Assembly: GCA_964431365.1 (NCBI GenBank) | Contig: CAYSJJ010000011.1 | Coordinates: 7,549-71,548 of the forward strand | Reading direction: 5' to 3' | Source of the DNA: Geomobilibacter sp964431365 | GTDB taxonomy: Bacteria > Desulfobacterota > Desulfuromonadia > Geobacterales > DSM-12255 | DNA: 64,000 bases | Shown here: positions 50,890 through 59,626 of the stretch, in pieces | How positions within the stretch are numbered: the stretch's first letter is position 1 | Layout of the letters: each line of letters begins with the position of its first letter | Translations under genes and position numbers: made by a program | Notes under the pieces: model-generated | Databases searched by the model: none | What the model was told of the DNA's origin: nothing | The model's input: only the letters and a program-made list of their open reading frames with translations

Positions 50890-52176
50890 ATGACCACCAA
50901 TGCTGAGATCATCGCCCGCGAGGCACGGGTCTTCACCCCGGCCCTCCACCTCTACCACCCGCTGGCCATCGAGCGGGGGGAGGGAAGCTGGGTGACCGAC
51001 CGGGAGGGGAAGAGGTACCTGGACTTCGCCACCGGGATCGCCGTGCTGAACATCGGCCACAACCATCCGCGGGTGCGGGAGCGGGTGGCCGAGCAGATGG
51101 AACGGTACGTCCATACCGGCGGGATCTACTACAACGAAACCACCGTGGCAGCGGCCGAACTACTCGCCTCGGTCACCCCCCACGGGCTCGACATGCTCTT
51201 CTTCAGCAACTCCGGCGCAGAGGCGGTGGACGGTGCCCTGAAGCTGGCCCGATTCGTCACCAACCGGCAGGGGATCATCGCTTTCAGCGGTGCCTTCCAC
51301 GGCCGTACATTGGGGGCGGTCTCGGTCACCACCAGTTCTGCCCGCTACCGGTCACGCTACCACCCGCTCCTTCCGTCGGTCTACCACGCCCCCTATCCGC
51401 ACTGCTATCGCTGCCCCATGCAGTGCCGACCTGAGAGCTGCTCGCTGGCCTGCTTCACCAGCCTGGAGGAGATGCTGAGGCGCCTCGTCACCCCGTCCGA
51501 GGTGGCGGCCATCCTCATCGAACCGGTCCTCGGCGAGGGGGGGTATGCGCCGGCGCCTACGAAGTTCCTGAAGCAGCTGCGCCGCCTCTGCGACGACCAC
51601 GGCATCCTCCTGATCTTCGACGAGGTCCAGTCCGGCATGGGGCGGACCGGCGACTGGTTCGCCGCCCAGCGGTACGGCATCGCGCCCGACATCATGACCG
51701 TGGCCAAGGGGATCGCCTCCGGGTTCCCCCTCTCGGCGGTGGTGGCGAGGCGACAGATCATGAAACAGTGGCCGTCCGGCGCCCACGGGACGACCTTCGG
51801 CGGCAACCCGGTCGCCTGCGCGGCCGCCATTGCCACCATCGAGGCCATTCGCGACGACGGGCTCCTCCCCCGCTGCCGTGAGCTGGGAGAACGGGCAATG
51901 GCGCGCCTGCGGGAGATGCAGGAGCGGCGTCCGCTGATCGGCGACGTCCGGGGAAAGGGGCTGATGATCGGGGTGGAGCTGGTGGAGGCGGGGGAGAAGC
52001 CAGCCGGCGCCGCCTGCGAGCGGCTCCTGGAGTGGTGCCGGGAGCGGGGTCTCATCATCATCAACTGCGGCCCGGACCGGAACGTGCTCCGCCTGGTCCC
52101 GCCGCTCACCATCAGCGACGACGAACTGGATCAGGCTCTCGCGATCATCGACGAAGGGCTCGGGGCAGTGGCATGA
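50890..52176 (+). CDS. Class III (acetylornithine/4-aminobutyrate type) aminotransferase
   Basis: 428 residues from ATG 50890 with AAAGGA upstream. Class III signatures: FATGIAVLNIGHNHP, SNSGAEAVDGALKLAR, GAFHGRT, LIFDEVQSGMGRTG and the PLP lysine in TVAKGIASGFPLSA. An insert YRCPMQCRPESCSLAC with five cysteines, one in a CPMQC and two in CSLAC, occurs in 4-aminobutyrate aminotransferase relatives and can bind an Fe-S cluster. The substrate (GABA, ornithine or a related omega-amine) cannot be fixed. Its stop overlaps the next start by 4 bases. Confidence 0.9.
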   Translation: MTTNAEIIAREARVFTPALHLYHPLAIERGEGSWVTDREGKRYLDFATGIAVLNIGHNHPRVRERVAEQMERYVHTGGIYYNETTVAAAELLASVTPHGLDMLFFSNSGAEAVDGALKLARFVTNRQGIIAFSGAFHGRTLGAVSVTTSSARYRSRYHPLLPSVYHAPYPHCYRCPMQCRPESCSLACFTSLEEMLRRLVTPSEVAAILIEPVLGEGGYAPAPTKFLKQLRRLCDDHGILLIFDEVQSGMGRTGDWFAAQRYGIAPDIMTVAKGIASGFPLSAVVARRQIMKQWPSGAHGTTFGGNPVACAAAIATIEAIRDDGLLPRCRELGERAMARLREMQERRPLIGDVRGKGLMIGVELVEAGEKPAGAACERLLEWCRERGLIIINCGPDRNVLRLVPPLTISDDELDQALAIIDEGLGAVA

Positions 52177-53498
52177 AACCGGTGCGGGTCATCATTATGG
52201 GGGCAGCCGGCCGCGATTTCCACAACTTCGCCTGCTGCTTCCGCGACAACCCGGCCTATCGGGTCGTCGCCTTCACCGCCACCCAGATCCCGTACATCGC
52301 GCAGCGCCGCTACCCTGCCTCACTGGCCGGAGAGCTCTATCCCCGCGGCATACCGATCCGGCCGGAGGAAGAGCTCTCCGAACTGATCCGTCGCCAGCGG
52401 GTCGACCAGGTGGTCTTTGCCTACAGCGACATCTCCCACGCAGAGCTGATGCACACCGCCTCCCGGGTCCTTGCCTGCGGGGCCGATTTCCGGCTCATCG
52501 GCCCCGACGCCACCATGCTCAAAAGCAAGCGGCCGGTGGTCTCGGTCTGCGCCGTCCGGACCGGCTGCGGCAAGAGCCAGGTGGTCCGCTACTTCTGTGA
52601 CCTCCTGGTCGAACAGGGAATCAGGCCGATAGTGGTGCGCCACCCCATGCCGTACGGCGACCTGGCCAGCCAGGCGGTGGAACGTTTCGCCGCCGATGCC
52701 GACCTTGACCGCTTTCACTGCACCATCGAGGAGCGGGAGGAGTATGAGCACCTGCTCGCCCACGGAGCCGTGGTCTACGCCGGCGTGGAGTACGGCGCCA
52801 TCCTCCGCCGGGCCGAGAAGGAGGCCCCCCTCGTCATCTGGGACGGCGGCAACAACGACCTCCCCTTTTTCCGGCCCGACCTGGAGATCGTGGTGGCAGA
52901 TCCGCTCAGGCCGGGGCACGAGACCTCCTGGTACCCGGGAGAGGTAAACCTGCGGCGGGCCGGAATGGTGGTGATCAACAAGGTGAATGCCGCCGAACCG
53001 GCGGCCATCGAGGCGGTGGAGGGAGCGATCCGCCGGGTGAACCCGGCAGCGGCCGTGGTACGGACCGCATCGAAGGTGACGGCGGCCGAAGGGGAGCGGA
53101 TCAAGGGGAAACGGGTGCTGGTGGTGGAGGACGGGCCGACGGTAACCCACGGCTCCATGCCGAGCGGCGCCGGCCTTGCCGCGGCTCTGCAGTATGGCGC
53201 GGGAGAGGTTGTCGACCCGCGTCCCTGGGCAGTCGGTTCGCTTGGAGAGGTCTATGGCCGCTATCCCCATCTCGGACCGGTCCTCCCGGCCCTGGGGTAT
53301 CGCCCCGAGCAGATCGACGAACTCTCCGCTACCATCGCCAACGTTCCGTGCGACCTGGTCCTGGCCGCCACCCCCATCGATCTGGCCCGCCTGGTCCGGG
53401 TCGACACGCCGATCCTCCGCGTCACCTATGCCATTGCCGAGCCGGAAGGGACCCCGCTCAGGGACGCCTTTCTCCGGTTCCTCGCGTCGGGGTCGTAG
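52173..53498 (+). CDS. COG2403-type P-loop protein, cyclic 2,3-diphosphoglycerate synthetase-like
   Basis: 441 residues from the ATGA overlap with the aminotransferase. An N-terminal Rossmann-like domain (MKPVRVIIMGAAGRDFHNF, 1-120) is followed by a P-loop GTPase-like domain with AVRTGCGKS (127-135), HPMPYGDL and GGNNDLPFF. It matches the archaeal cyclic 2,3-diphosphoglycerate synthetase family, which in bacteria is uncharacterised. Placement after arcC and an aminotransferase points to amino-acid or purine catabolism rather than the archaeal thermoprotectant. The actual reaction is unknown. Confidence 0.82.
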   Translation: MKPVRVIIMGAAGRDFHNFACCFRDNPAYRVVAFTATQIPYIAQRRYPASLAGELYPRGIPIRPEEELSELIRRQRVDQVVFAYSDISHAELMHTASRVLACGADFRLIGPDATMLKSKRPVVSVCAVRTGCGKSQVVRYFCDLLVEQGIRPIVVRHPMPYGDLASQAVERFAADADLDRFHCTIEEREEYEHLLAHGAVVYAGVEYGAILRRAEKEAPLVIWDGGNNDLPFFRPDLEIVVADPLRPGHETSWYPGEVNLRRAGMVVINKVNAAEPAAIEAVEGAIRRVNPAAAVVRTASKVTAAEGERIKGKRVLVVEDGPTVTHGSMPSGAGLAAALQYGAGEVVDPRPWAVGSLGEVYGRYPHLGPVLPALGYRPEQIDELSATIANVPCDLVLAATPIDLARLVRVDTPILRVTYAIAEPEGTPLRDAFLRFLASGS

Positions 53499-53561
53499 AC
53501 TGAAGGAGCTGCTTAAGCGAATGGTGCAGCAGCGCAGTGAACGGCAGCGTCTCCCCAGTGG

Positions 53562-54290
53562 TCATGCTCTCTTCTCAAGCTTCACGGTCTTGACTTTACG
53601 GCAGGCATATTCCGTCACAAAATCATCGTCGGACCTGCATTTTTCGACAAAGAATCCGGCCTGTTCCAGCATTCCGTCCATGATCCAGCCAAACGTGCTG
53701 TACTCCTCCCTGATATGTGTTTCGACCTCCAGGCGGAATTCAGCCCCTGCGACCTTTTCAAACCCCGCAATCCATGAATCTATCTTGCCGGCATATGCTT
53801 GCGGATCAAACTGGAACACCACATCATGGATATAGAGCAGCCCCCCCATCTTCATCATTCCATTGATCCTCAATAGCGCAATCTGTTTCCAAAAATCGGG
53901 CAGATGGTGCAATGCAGCCTTTGTAATGACCACGTCCGCTGGCTCACCCGCATGTTCATAGCTCAGGAAACCTGCCGTCACGAACGTAAGATTCCGGACA
54001 TTACGGTCAACTTTTCTCTGTGCCTGCTCGATCATGACATTTGAGACGTCAACGGCGTAAACGCTCTTGAACAACTCTGCGGCAAAGATCGCAGTGGCGC
54101 CGGTACCGCAGCCCAAATCTATGGCTGTCATGTTCTCGGCATGTTCGAGGCCGAGGAACGCCATCATCCCCATGAATTCCTTTTCGTAATCGCGGAATTT
54201 CCGATGCTGCTCGTCATATATTTCAGCCTGCCTGGCATCAGAGTAATCGACCCCGCAATGCTTGAACTCGTCGTATAGCCATCTATTCAT
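53562..54290 (-). CDS. Class I SAM-dependent methyltransferase
   Basis: 242 residues from ATG 54290 (GAGGATCACG upstream). Motif I is AIDLGCGTGATA (56-67), with VYAVDVSNVMIEQA as motif II and ITKAALHHLPDF as motif IV. It belongs to the broad Methyltransf_25/11 group acting on small molecules. GC content of this gene is lower than its neighbours, hinting at transfer. The substrate is unknown. It is alone, antisense-convergent with cpgs-like gene. Confidence 0.85.
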   Translation of the reverse strand: MNRWLYDEFKHCGVDYSDARQAEIYDEQHRKFRDYEKEFMGMMAFLGLEHAENMTAIDLGCGTGATAIFAAELFKSVYAVDVSNVMIEQAQRKVDRNVRNLTFVTAGFLSYEHAGEPADVVITKAALHHLPDFWKQIALLRINGMMKMGGLLYIHDVVFQFDPQAYAGKIDSWIAGFEKVAGAEFRLEVETHIREEYSTFGWIMDGMLEQAGFFVEKCRSDDDFVTEYACRKVKTVKLEKRA

Positions 54291-54381
54291 CGTGATCCTC
54301 TTTCCGGGGTAACCGGGCTTTCTCGGAAGTGCGGTATTTGTCCGTCCCATCGGGACGGCATGGTGTGCCGCTCCGATGATG

Positions 54382-54414
54382 AAAAAAAATGCCCGTGGAA
54401 AATCCCACGGGCAT
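54382..54414 (-). terminator. Intrinsic terminator of the parvulin gene
   Basis: Minus strand ATGCCCGTGGGA, a 3-base loop, TCCACGGGCAT then eight T (reverse of 54382-54389). It lies 25 bases after the ppiC stop. Confidence 0.9.
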
Positions 54415-54438
54415 TCATCGTTCGGGCTCACTGCAGAC

Positions 54439-55398
54439 CTATTTGAGCATAATCTCTACCCGGCCGTGACTCCCTTTCAGCCTGGTCAGCTCTTCGGCCA
54501 AGGCATCCTGCTTCTTCTGCGTAGTGAGGAGTTCGCGGATCCGTTCCTTCACATCCTCAAACTTGATTATCTCGGGTTTCTTCGTATCGGTCAGCTTGAT
54601 GATATGGTAGCCGTACTTGCTCTCCACCACGTCGCTCACCTGGCCCGGCTTGAGGGCGTAGGCGGCCTGCTCGAAGGGGGGAACCATCTCTCCCCGGCCG
54701 AAAAAGCCAAGATCTCCCCCCTGGGTCTTGCTGGGGCAGGAGGAGTTCTCTTTGGCCAGTTTGGCGAAATCCGCCCCCCCCTTGACCTTCTTCAGCAGAT
54801 CGGCGGCCTTCCTTTTGGCCTTTTGTTTCTCCTCCGCAGAGGCATTGGCGCCGACACCGCAGAGGATGTGGCTGGCACGGAGTTGGGTGTCTTTCCTGAA
54901 TTTGGCCTGGTTCACGTCATAGAATCTCCTGACGTCCTCGTCAGTGACCTTGATCTTGGCGTGCACCTTCTTCTCGACGTAATTGTTGATGATAATGCTC
55001 CTGCGGGCGGCCTCCTTCAGCTCCTTTGCGCTCGCCTTGGTCTTGCTCTTGTTCTTGGCGACCATCTGCTCCACCTGCTTGTCCAGATCTTTCGGCGGAT
55101 TCTTCATCCCCTGCTGGTAGAGGAGTTCGGCTGCGACCAACTGCTCCAGGGCGAGTCTCTCGGTCTGCTTGCGCTTCTCGGGTGAAGCGGGCTGGTTGAC
55201 GCTTTTCTGGGCAATCAGGGCGTTGACGGACCGGTCCAGTTCGCCGCGGGTAATGATCTGTTTGCCGACCTTGGCCACCGGGTCGCCGAGAGACGTCTTG
55301 GCAGCGGGTGCCTCGGCACGGCAGGGTGCCGGTATCGTCGCCGTGAGAAGGAGGGCCGCGAGAAGGGTGATGGATAGGCTTTTCTTGTAAGGATTCAT
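54439..55398 (-). CDS. Periplasmic parvulin-type peptidyl-prolyl isomerase (PrsA/SurA-like)
   Basis: 319 residues. A signal peptide (1-28, ending CRA-E) has no lipobox in the right place, so it is probably soluble or loosely anchored. A SurA_N-like helical region (40-170) with long basic helices leads to one parvulin domain (about 172-275): ASHILCGVGANAS, GGDLGFFGRGEMVPPFEQAAYAL and YGYHIIKL. It assists folding of exported and outer-membrane proteins. Single gene, terminator behind it. Confidence 0.9.
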   Translation of the reverse strand: MNPYKKSLSITLLAALLLTATIPAPCRAEAPAAKTSLGDPVAKVGKQIITRGELDRSVNALIAQKSVNQPASPEKRKQTERLALEQLVAAELLYQQGMKNPPKDLDKQVEQMVAKNKSKTKASAKELKEAARRSIIINNYVEKKVHAKIKVTDEDVRRFYDVNQAKFRKDTQLRASHILCGVGANASAEEKQKAKRKAADLLKKVKGGADFAKLAKENSSCPSKTQGGDLGFFGRGEMVPPFEQAAYALKPGQVSDVVESKYGYHIIKLTDTKKPEIIKFEDVKERIRELLTTQKKQDALAEELTRLKGSHGRVEIMLK

Positions 55399-55603
55399 CC
55401 AAAACTCCCTTTATTAAATATTTAAAATAAAATAGCACTTTTGCCAAAGCAGTGGGAAGGGAATTCAGCCGTTATGTAACAATTTACAGCAGCACCAATG
55501 GAAACGCGCACCTCACCTTGCGGATTCATTACAAAATGATAATATAAAAGCATTAACTTTCTACCATTAGGGCGGAAATCGGCGCAGATGGCATCCTGAA
55601 AAT

Positions 55604-56236
55604 ATGGTGAACAACATGGATAATCTCATAACGGCGTTGCTTGACGGTGACCAGGCGAAGGCAGTCGCGGCGGCACTCACACTGCGCAATTCCGGGACCG
55701 GTACCGAGCGCACGGTGATCGATGGTATTGAAGAGGCAATGGGGCGGCTTGACGCGAAATGCACCGTTGACGAATTCAATCTGCTCGAAATCATGCTCGT
55801 CGGCCGGGCGGTGATGAGCGTGATCAAAACCCTCTATCCTGATGCTCCTCCCGCGGCGACGCGTGAAACCGTCGTTGTGGCAAGCCTGGAAGGCGACGTC
55901 CACGACCTGGGGAAGAACATCGTCAAAACCATTTTGTCCGCCAAGGGGTACCGTGTCGTTGATAGCGGCAAGGATTGCCCGGTGGAGAAGCTGATCGAAG
56001 ACGCGGCGCGGGAAGAGGCGGCGTTTATCCTGGTGAGCGGCCTCATAACGAACGTGGTCCCCCTGGTGCGGCAGATCGCCCCACAGGCCCGGCTGCGTGG
56101 CCTCAAGGTGAAGATCCTGGCAGGCGGCGCCGCATTGAAGCAGGCCACCGCGGACATGCTGAATGTGGACTATGTCGGTGACTCCGTCTTTGACGGCATT
56201 CACTACCTGGAACAGTGCTCAGGAGGCCGCTCATGA
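55604..56236 (+). CDS. Corrinoid protein (MtaC/MtbC-type cobalamin-binding)
   Basis: 210 residues. A B12-binding helical cap (1-85) precedes the Rossmann B12 domain with EGDVHDLGKN (the cobalt-ligand His100 in the DxHxxG motif), the SGLIT strand and GGAAL loop. It carries a methyl group on cobalt between substrate and acceptor. It starts the operon; its TGA overlaps the next ATG. Start ATG 55604 lacks a clear ribosome site; the ATG at 55616 (GGTGA before it) is the alternative. Confidence 0.9.
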   Translation: MVNNMDNLITALLDGDQAKAVAAALTLRNSGTGTERTVIDGIEEAMGRLDAKCTVDEFNLLEIMLVGRAVMSVIKTLYPDAPPAATRETVVVASLEGDVHDLGKNIVKTILSAKGYRVVDSGKDCPVEKLIEDAAREEAAFILVSGLITNVVPLVRQIAPQARLRGLKVKILAGGAALKQATADMLNVDYVGDSVFDGIHYLEQCSGGRS

Positions 56237-57231
56237 ACAGCCTTGAACGCGTTGTAGCAGCGGTCGGTTTTCAAGAGCCCGATCGCGTACCGGTTATTGC
56301 CCAGGTCTTCGGTCATGCCGCCGCTCTGGCCGGCGTGCCTCTGGACAAGTACATCAGGGACGGCGAACTTCTGGCGCGCTGCCAGATAAAGGCACTGGAG
56401 CGGTACGGCTATGATGCCGTATTCGCCCTCATGGACACCAGCGTCGAGGCCGAGGCAGCCGGCACCCGCCTGCTCTACCGCGACAACATGTACCCCATCG
56501 TGGAGCAGTATGCGCTCGACGACGCACAGGCAGTCGATGCCCTTTCGCTACCGGACCCACATCGGAGCGGCCGGATGCCAGAACTGCTCAAGGCGGCACA
56601 GATTCTACGCAGGGAAGTCGGCAACGAAGTCCTGGTCGTGGGGTGCATTCTCGGTCCGATGACCCTGGCGATGCAGCTTCTCGGTCCGGAAAAAATCCTC
56701 TATCTTGCCGCCGATGAACCGGATCAGTTTGCCCGCATCCTTGACTACGCCCTCGATGTCGTCCTTGCCTTCGGTCTTGCGCAAATAGAGGCGGGGGCCC
56801 ATCTTCCGGTCGTATTCGATCCATCGGCGTCGCCTGCCGTTATCCCCGCCGGGCTCTTTCGCGAGTTCGAACTTCCCCGGCTGAAGAAGCTCTTTTCCGC
56901 TCTACAGGGAGGGGGATCGGCTGCAAACTGGCTCCACATTGCAGGCCCGGTTGAATCGATCCTCCCGTACTACCCTGAGGCGGGCGTGAACATAGCCAAC
57001 TTTGACTACTGCATCGATCCGCTTCGGGCGCAGGACCTCCTCCCCAAAGCCTGCCTCGACGGCAATATCAAGCCGCTCGCCTTTGTCGAAGCGACGCCGG
57101 CCGAAATCGCCTCCGAGTCGGCGCGGTTGAAGGAACTGTTCGGCCCCCGCGGCGGCTTTATTCTCTCCTCCGGCTGCGAAATACCGCCGGAAAGCAAACC
57201 GGAAAACATTGCCGCCCTGCTCTCTCGGTGA
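56233..57231 (+). CDS. Uroporphyrinogen decarboxylase-family corrinoid methyltransferase (MtaA/CmuA-like)
   Basis: 332 residues from ATG 56233 with AGGAGG upstream, overlapping the corrinoid gene by 4 bases. The fold has the UroD core: an N-terminal AAVGFQEPDRVPV segment, FDPSASPAVIP strand and GGFILSSGCEIPPESKPEN end, where the His/Cys zinc ligands of MtaA appear replaced by SGCEIP-type. It either moves the methyl group from the cobalamin to an acceptor or demethylates the substrate onto it. The substrate is unknown. No second methyltransferase is adjacent. Confidence 0.88.
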   Translation: MNSLERVVAAVGFQEPDRVPVIAQVFGHAAALAGVPLDKYIRDGELLARCQIKALERYGYDAVFALMDTSVEAEAAGTRLLYRDNMYPIVEQYALDDAQAVDALSLPDPHRSGRMPELLKAAQILRREVGNEVLVVGCILGPMTLAMQLLGPEKILYLAADEPDQFARILDYALDVVLAFGLAQIEAGAHLPVVFDPSASPAVIPAGLFREFELPRLKKLFSALQGGGSAANWLHIAGPVESILPYYPEAGVNIANFDYCIDPLRAQDLLPKACLDGNIKPLAFVEATPAEIASESARLKELFGPRGGFILSSGCEIPPESKPENIAALLSR

Positions 57232-57243
57232 CGAGGTAATGAT

Positions 57244-58872
57244 GTGCCCATTCTCACGGTAAAACAGCCTCATAAAGACCACTCGCAGAGCATACTGTTT
57301 TCTCCGGGCCGGACGGTTCGAGACGTACTTGTTGAGCATGATATCGGGATCCGCACCGCGTGTAACGGCACCGGCGCCTGCGGCCTGTGCCGAATCAGGA
57401 TCACGGCGGGGAATGGCGGAGAGCCTTCGGCCAATGAGCGGGCCGGCCTTGGCGAGGCTGAACTGTCGACGGGAGTGCGACTTGCCTGTCAGACCAGGGC
57501 CAAGGGGAACGTCTCAATCGAAATTCTGAATCCCGCCCTCCCCTCCGCATGGCGGCGCCTTGACGAAATGCCGTCTCCGGCCCCCCGCCCCCCCAGTTCA
57601 GAGCATTCCGACTCCAACGGAGAGTGTTCCCTCGGGGCGGCAGTGGATCTCGGCACGACACATATTTCCATTACCGTTCTGGACCTCTCCAATGGCAAGC
57701 GCCTGACGGGGAGGCGCGGACTGAATCCGCAGGCAAGCACCGGCGCCGATGTCATGACCCGCCTGGTGACATCGGCCGGATCCTCGAAAGATGCGCAGAG
57801 ACTGAGCAGTCAGGTCATTCGCGCCATCGGAGAAGGTTTGAGCGAAATAGCCACCCGCGACGGCACCGACCTCGCACGGGTGAAACGGGTCGTCATCGTC
57901 GGCAATACCGCGATGCTCGCCCTCCTGTCTCTCAAGAACTACAATCTTTTGCTCGATCCCCGCTGGTGGACTGAAGCCATAGACTGCCTCCCCCTCGAAA
58001 CCTCCTTCTGGGCAGCCTCATGGGGCATCAGCCGCGACGCGGAGATCACGGTCATCCCTCCCCTCGCCGGCTTTGTAGGTTCCGACCTCCTGGCGGGGGT
58101 CATTGCAACGGGCCTGATGGAACAGCAGCCAGGGTCGCTCTTCATCGATTTCGGGACCAATTCGGAACTGGCCCTCTGGGACGGGGAGACACTCTGGGTG
58201 ACGTCGGCGGCAGGCGGTCCCGCGTTCGAGGGGAGCGGACTGAGCTGCGGCATGCCGGCGGAACCGGGCGCCGTCTTCCGGGTCCAGGATAGTGCGGAAA
58301 CCGGCTGGCTTTCCTTCGAAGTACTGGGAGGGAATGAACCACGGGGAATGTGCGGCTCCGGGGTCGTCGATCTCGTTGTCTCCCTTGTCCGGGAGCGGCT
58401 GTTGAATGAAAAGGGGAAATTTGCGGCAACAGTCCCCGAGTCAGGTTTCAAGCTATGCAACGGCGTCGTTCTCACCAGAAAAGACGTCGACATCTTACAG
58501 CGGGCCAAGGCCGCCATCGGAACGGCCCTCCACGTCCTCCTGGCCAAGGCAGGCAGAGGCTACCTGGATCTGCGAAGAATATGCATCGGGGGTGTTTTCG
58601 GACGCTACCTGAACATCAGGAACGCGCAGGAGATAGGCCTGCTGCCGCCGGTTCCCGATCGGATCGTGGAAACGCTGGGGAACACGGCGCTCGCGGGTGC
58701 AGAACTACTCCTTGCCAAGCCGGATGCCGGAGAGCGGGTAGAGTCCGTTCGGAGCAGAGCGAAGATCATCAATCTGTCGAACTGCGACGATTTCGAAGCA
58801 CTGTTCCTGGACAACCTCTATCTCCGTCAGGTTATCGAGGAAGATCATGATGAAATTACGCGCAGATCATGA
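57244..58872 (+). CDS. Corrinoid activation/reductive-activator protein (ferredoxin-ASKHA, RACo-like)
   Basis: 542 residues from a GTG start with GAGGT upstream. Residues 1-90 are a plant-type [2Fe-2S] domain with C40, C46, C49 and C82. A linker leads to an ASKHA ATPase (about 130-520): GAAVDLGTTHISITV, VGNTAML, FIDFGTNSELAL and GSGVVDL. It spends ATP to return inactive Co(II) corrinoid to Co(I) using the ferredoxin electron. It serves the corrinoid protein two genes upstream. Overlaps the next gene by 26 bases. Confidence 0.92.
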   Translation: MPILTVKQPHKDHSQSILFSPGRTVRDVLVEHDIGIRTACNGTGACGLCRIRITAGNGGEPSANERAGLGEAELSTGVRLACQTRAKGNVSIEILNPALPSAWRRLDEMPSPAPRPPSSEHSDSNGECSLGAAVDLGTTHISITVLDLSNGKRLTGRRGLNPQASTGADVMTRLVTSAGSSKDAQRLSSQVIRAIGEGLSEIATRDGTDLARVKRVVIVGNTAMLALLSLKNYNLLLDPRWWTEAIDCLPLETSFWAASWGISRDAEITVIPPLAGFVGSDLLAGVIATGLMEQQPGSLFIDFGTNSELALWDGETLWVTSAAGGPAFEGSGLSCGMPAEPGAVFRVQDSAETGWLSFEVLGGNEPRGMCGSGVVDLVVSLVRERLLNEKGKFAATVPESGFKLCNGVVLTRKDVDILQRAKAAIGTALHVLLAKAGRGYLDLRRICIGGVFGRYLNIRNAQEIGLLPPVPDRIVETLGNTALAGAELLLAKPDAGERVESVRSRAKIINLSNCDDFEALFLDNLYLRQVIEEDHDEITRRS

Positions 58873-59521
58873 TCAGCTGAAGGCCTTCATCAATGCCGCC
58901 CAGTATTTTGCCGGACTGACTGCCGGACAGGATATCTGGGAAGAGGCGGGCAAGGTTCTGGTGACGTTCTTCGGCGCAGATTTTGCCGTCTTTGGAACAC
59001 GACGGGCCGACGGTTCGATAGAGATGGGATACTGGGCCTGTTCCGGAGAAAAGGCCCAGCTGCCCGAGGCTCCGCTCCTTGCATTCATGGAAGAGGTCTT
59101 TGAAAGCGGCTTCCTCACCTATGCCCCGCTTCCGGCCGACACTCCGGGCGCAGCCGCCTTCTTCCCGGTCCTCCACGAAAACCGCGTGGTTGCCGTGATG
59201 CTGGTGGGGCTGCTGTCGTCTACCTCATTTGAGAAGAAGGACCTTGATCTCTACCTAGCGGTGGCGGGGCTCATCGGGGCGATGCACTCGCGGAGGCTGG
59301 CGGAGCTGGCCGTTCTCAAGGCCAAGGAGGAGCTGGAAGAGCGTGTCACCCTGCGCACGGCCGAACTCGAATCGGCCAACAAGGAGCTTGAGCGGAAGAT
59401 AGCCGAGATTGAAAGCCTCAATAAGGTCTTTGTCGGACGGGAACTGAGAATGATCGAGCTGAAGAAGAGGATCGAAGCGCTGGAGCAGCATGGAGACAAT
59501 ATTAAGCTATCCTCCCTGTGA
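58847..59521 (+). CDS. GAF-domain protein with C-terminal coiled coil
   Basis: 224 residues; first or second Met of MMKL is the start, overlapping the activator gene by 26 bases. A GAF fold (about 8-150) is followed by a long helix (150-215) with heptad leucines and charged residues, but no kinase, HTH or GGDEF domain. It looks like the signal-input half of a histidine kinase that has lost its catalytic part. As the fourth gene of the corrinoid operon, it may sense the methyl donor or redox state, which is inference. Confidence 0.78.
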   Translation: MMKLRADHDQLKAFINAAQYFAGLTAGQDIWEEAGKVLVTFFGADFAVFGTRRADGSIEMGYWACSGEKAQLPEAPLLAFMEEVFESGFLTYAPLPADTPGAAAFFPVLHENRVVAVMLVGLLSSTSFEKKDLDLYLAVAGLIGAMHSRRLAELAVLKAKEELEERVTLRTAELESANKELERKIAEIESLNKVFVGRELRMIELKKRIEALEQHGDNIKLSSL

Positions 59522-59626
59522 CTACGTCGCTCGACATACACTCCCCGGAATGTCCCCCACCCCGAGACATATTTTCAAGGCCTGATCCTGCCGCCGCCCC
59601 CCGGAGCGGAGCGGCCAGAGACTAAT

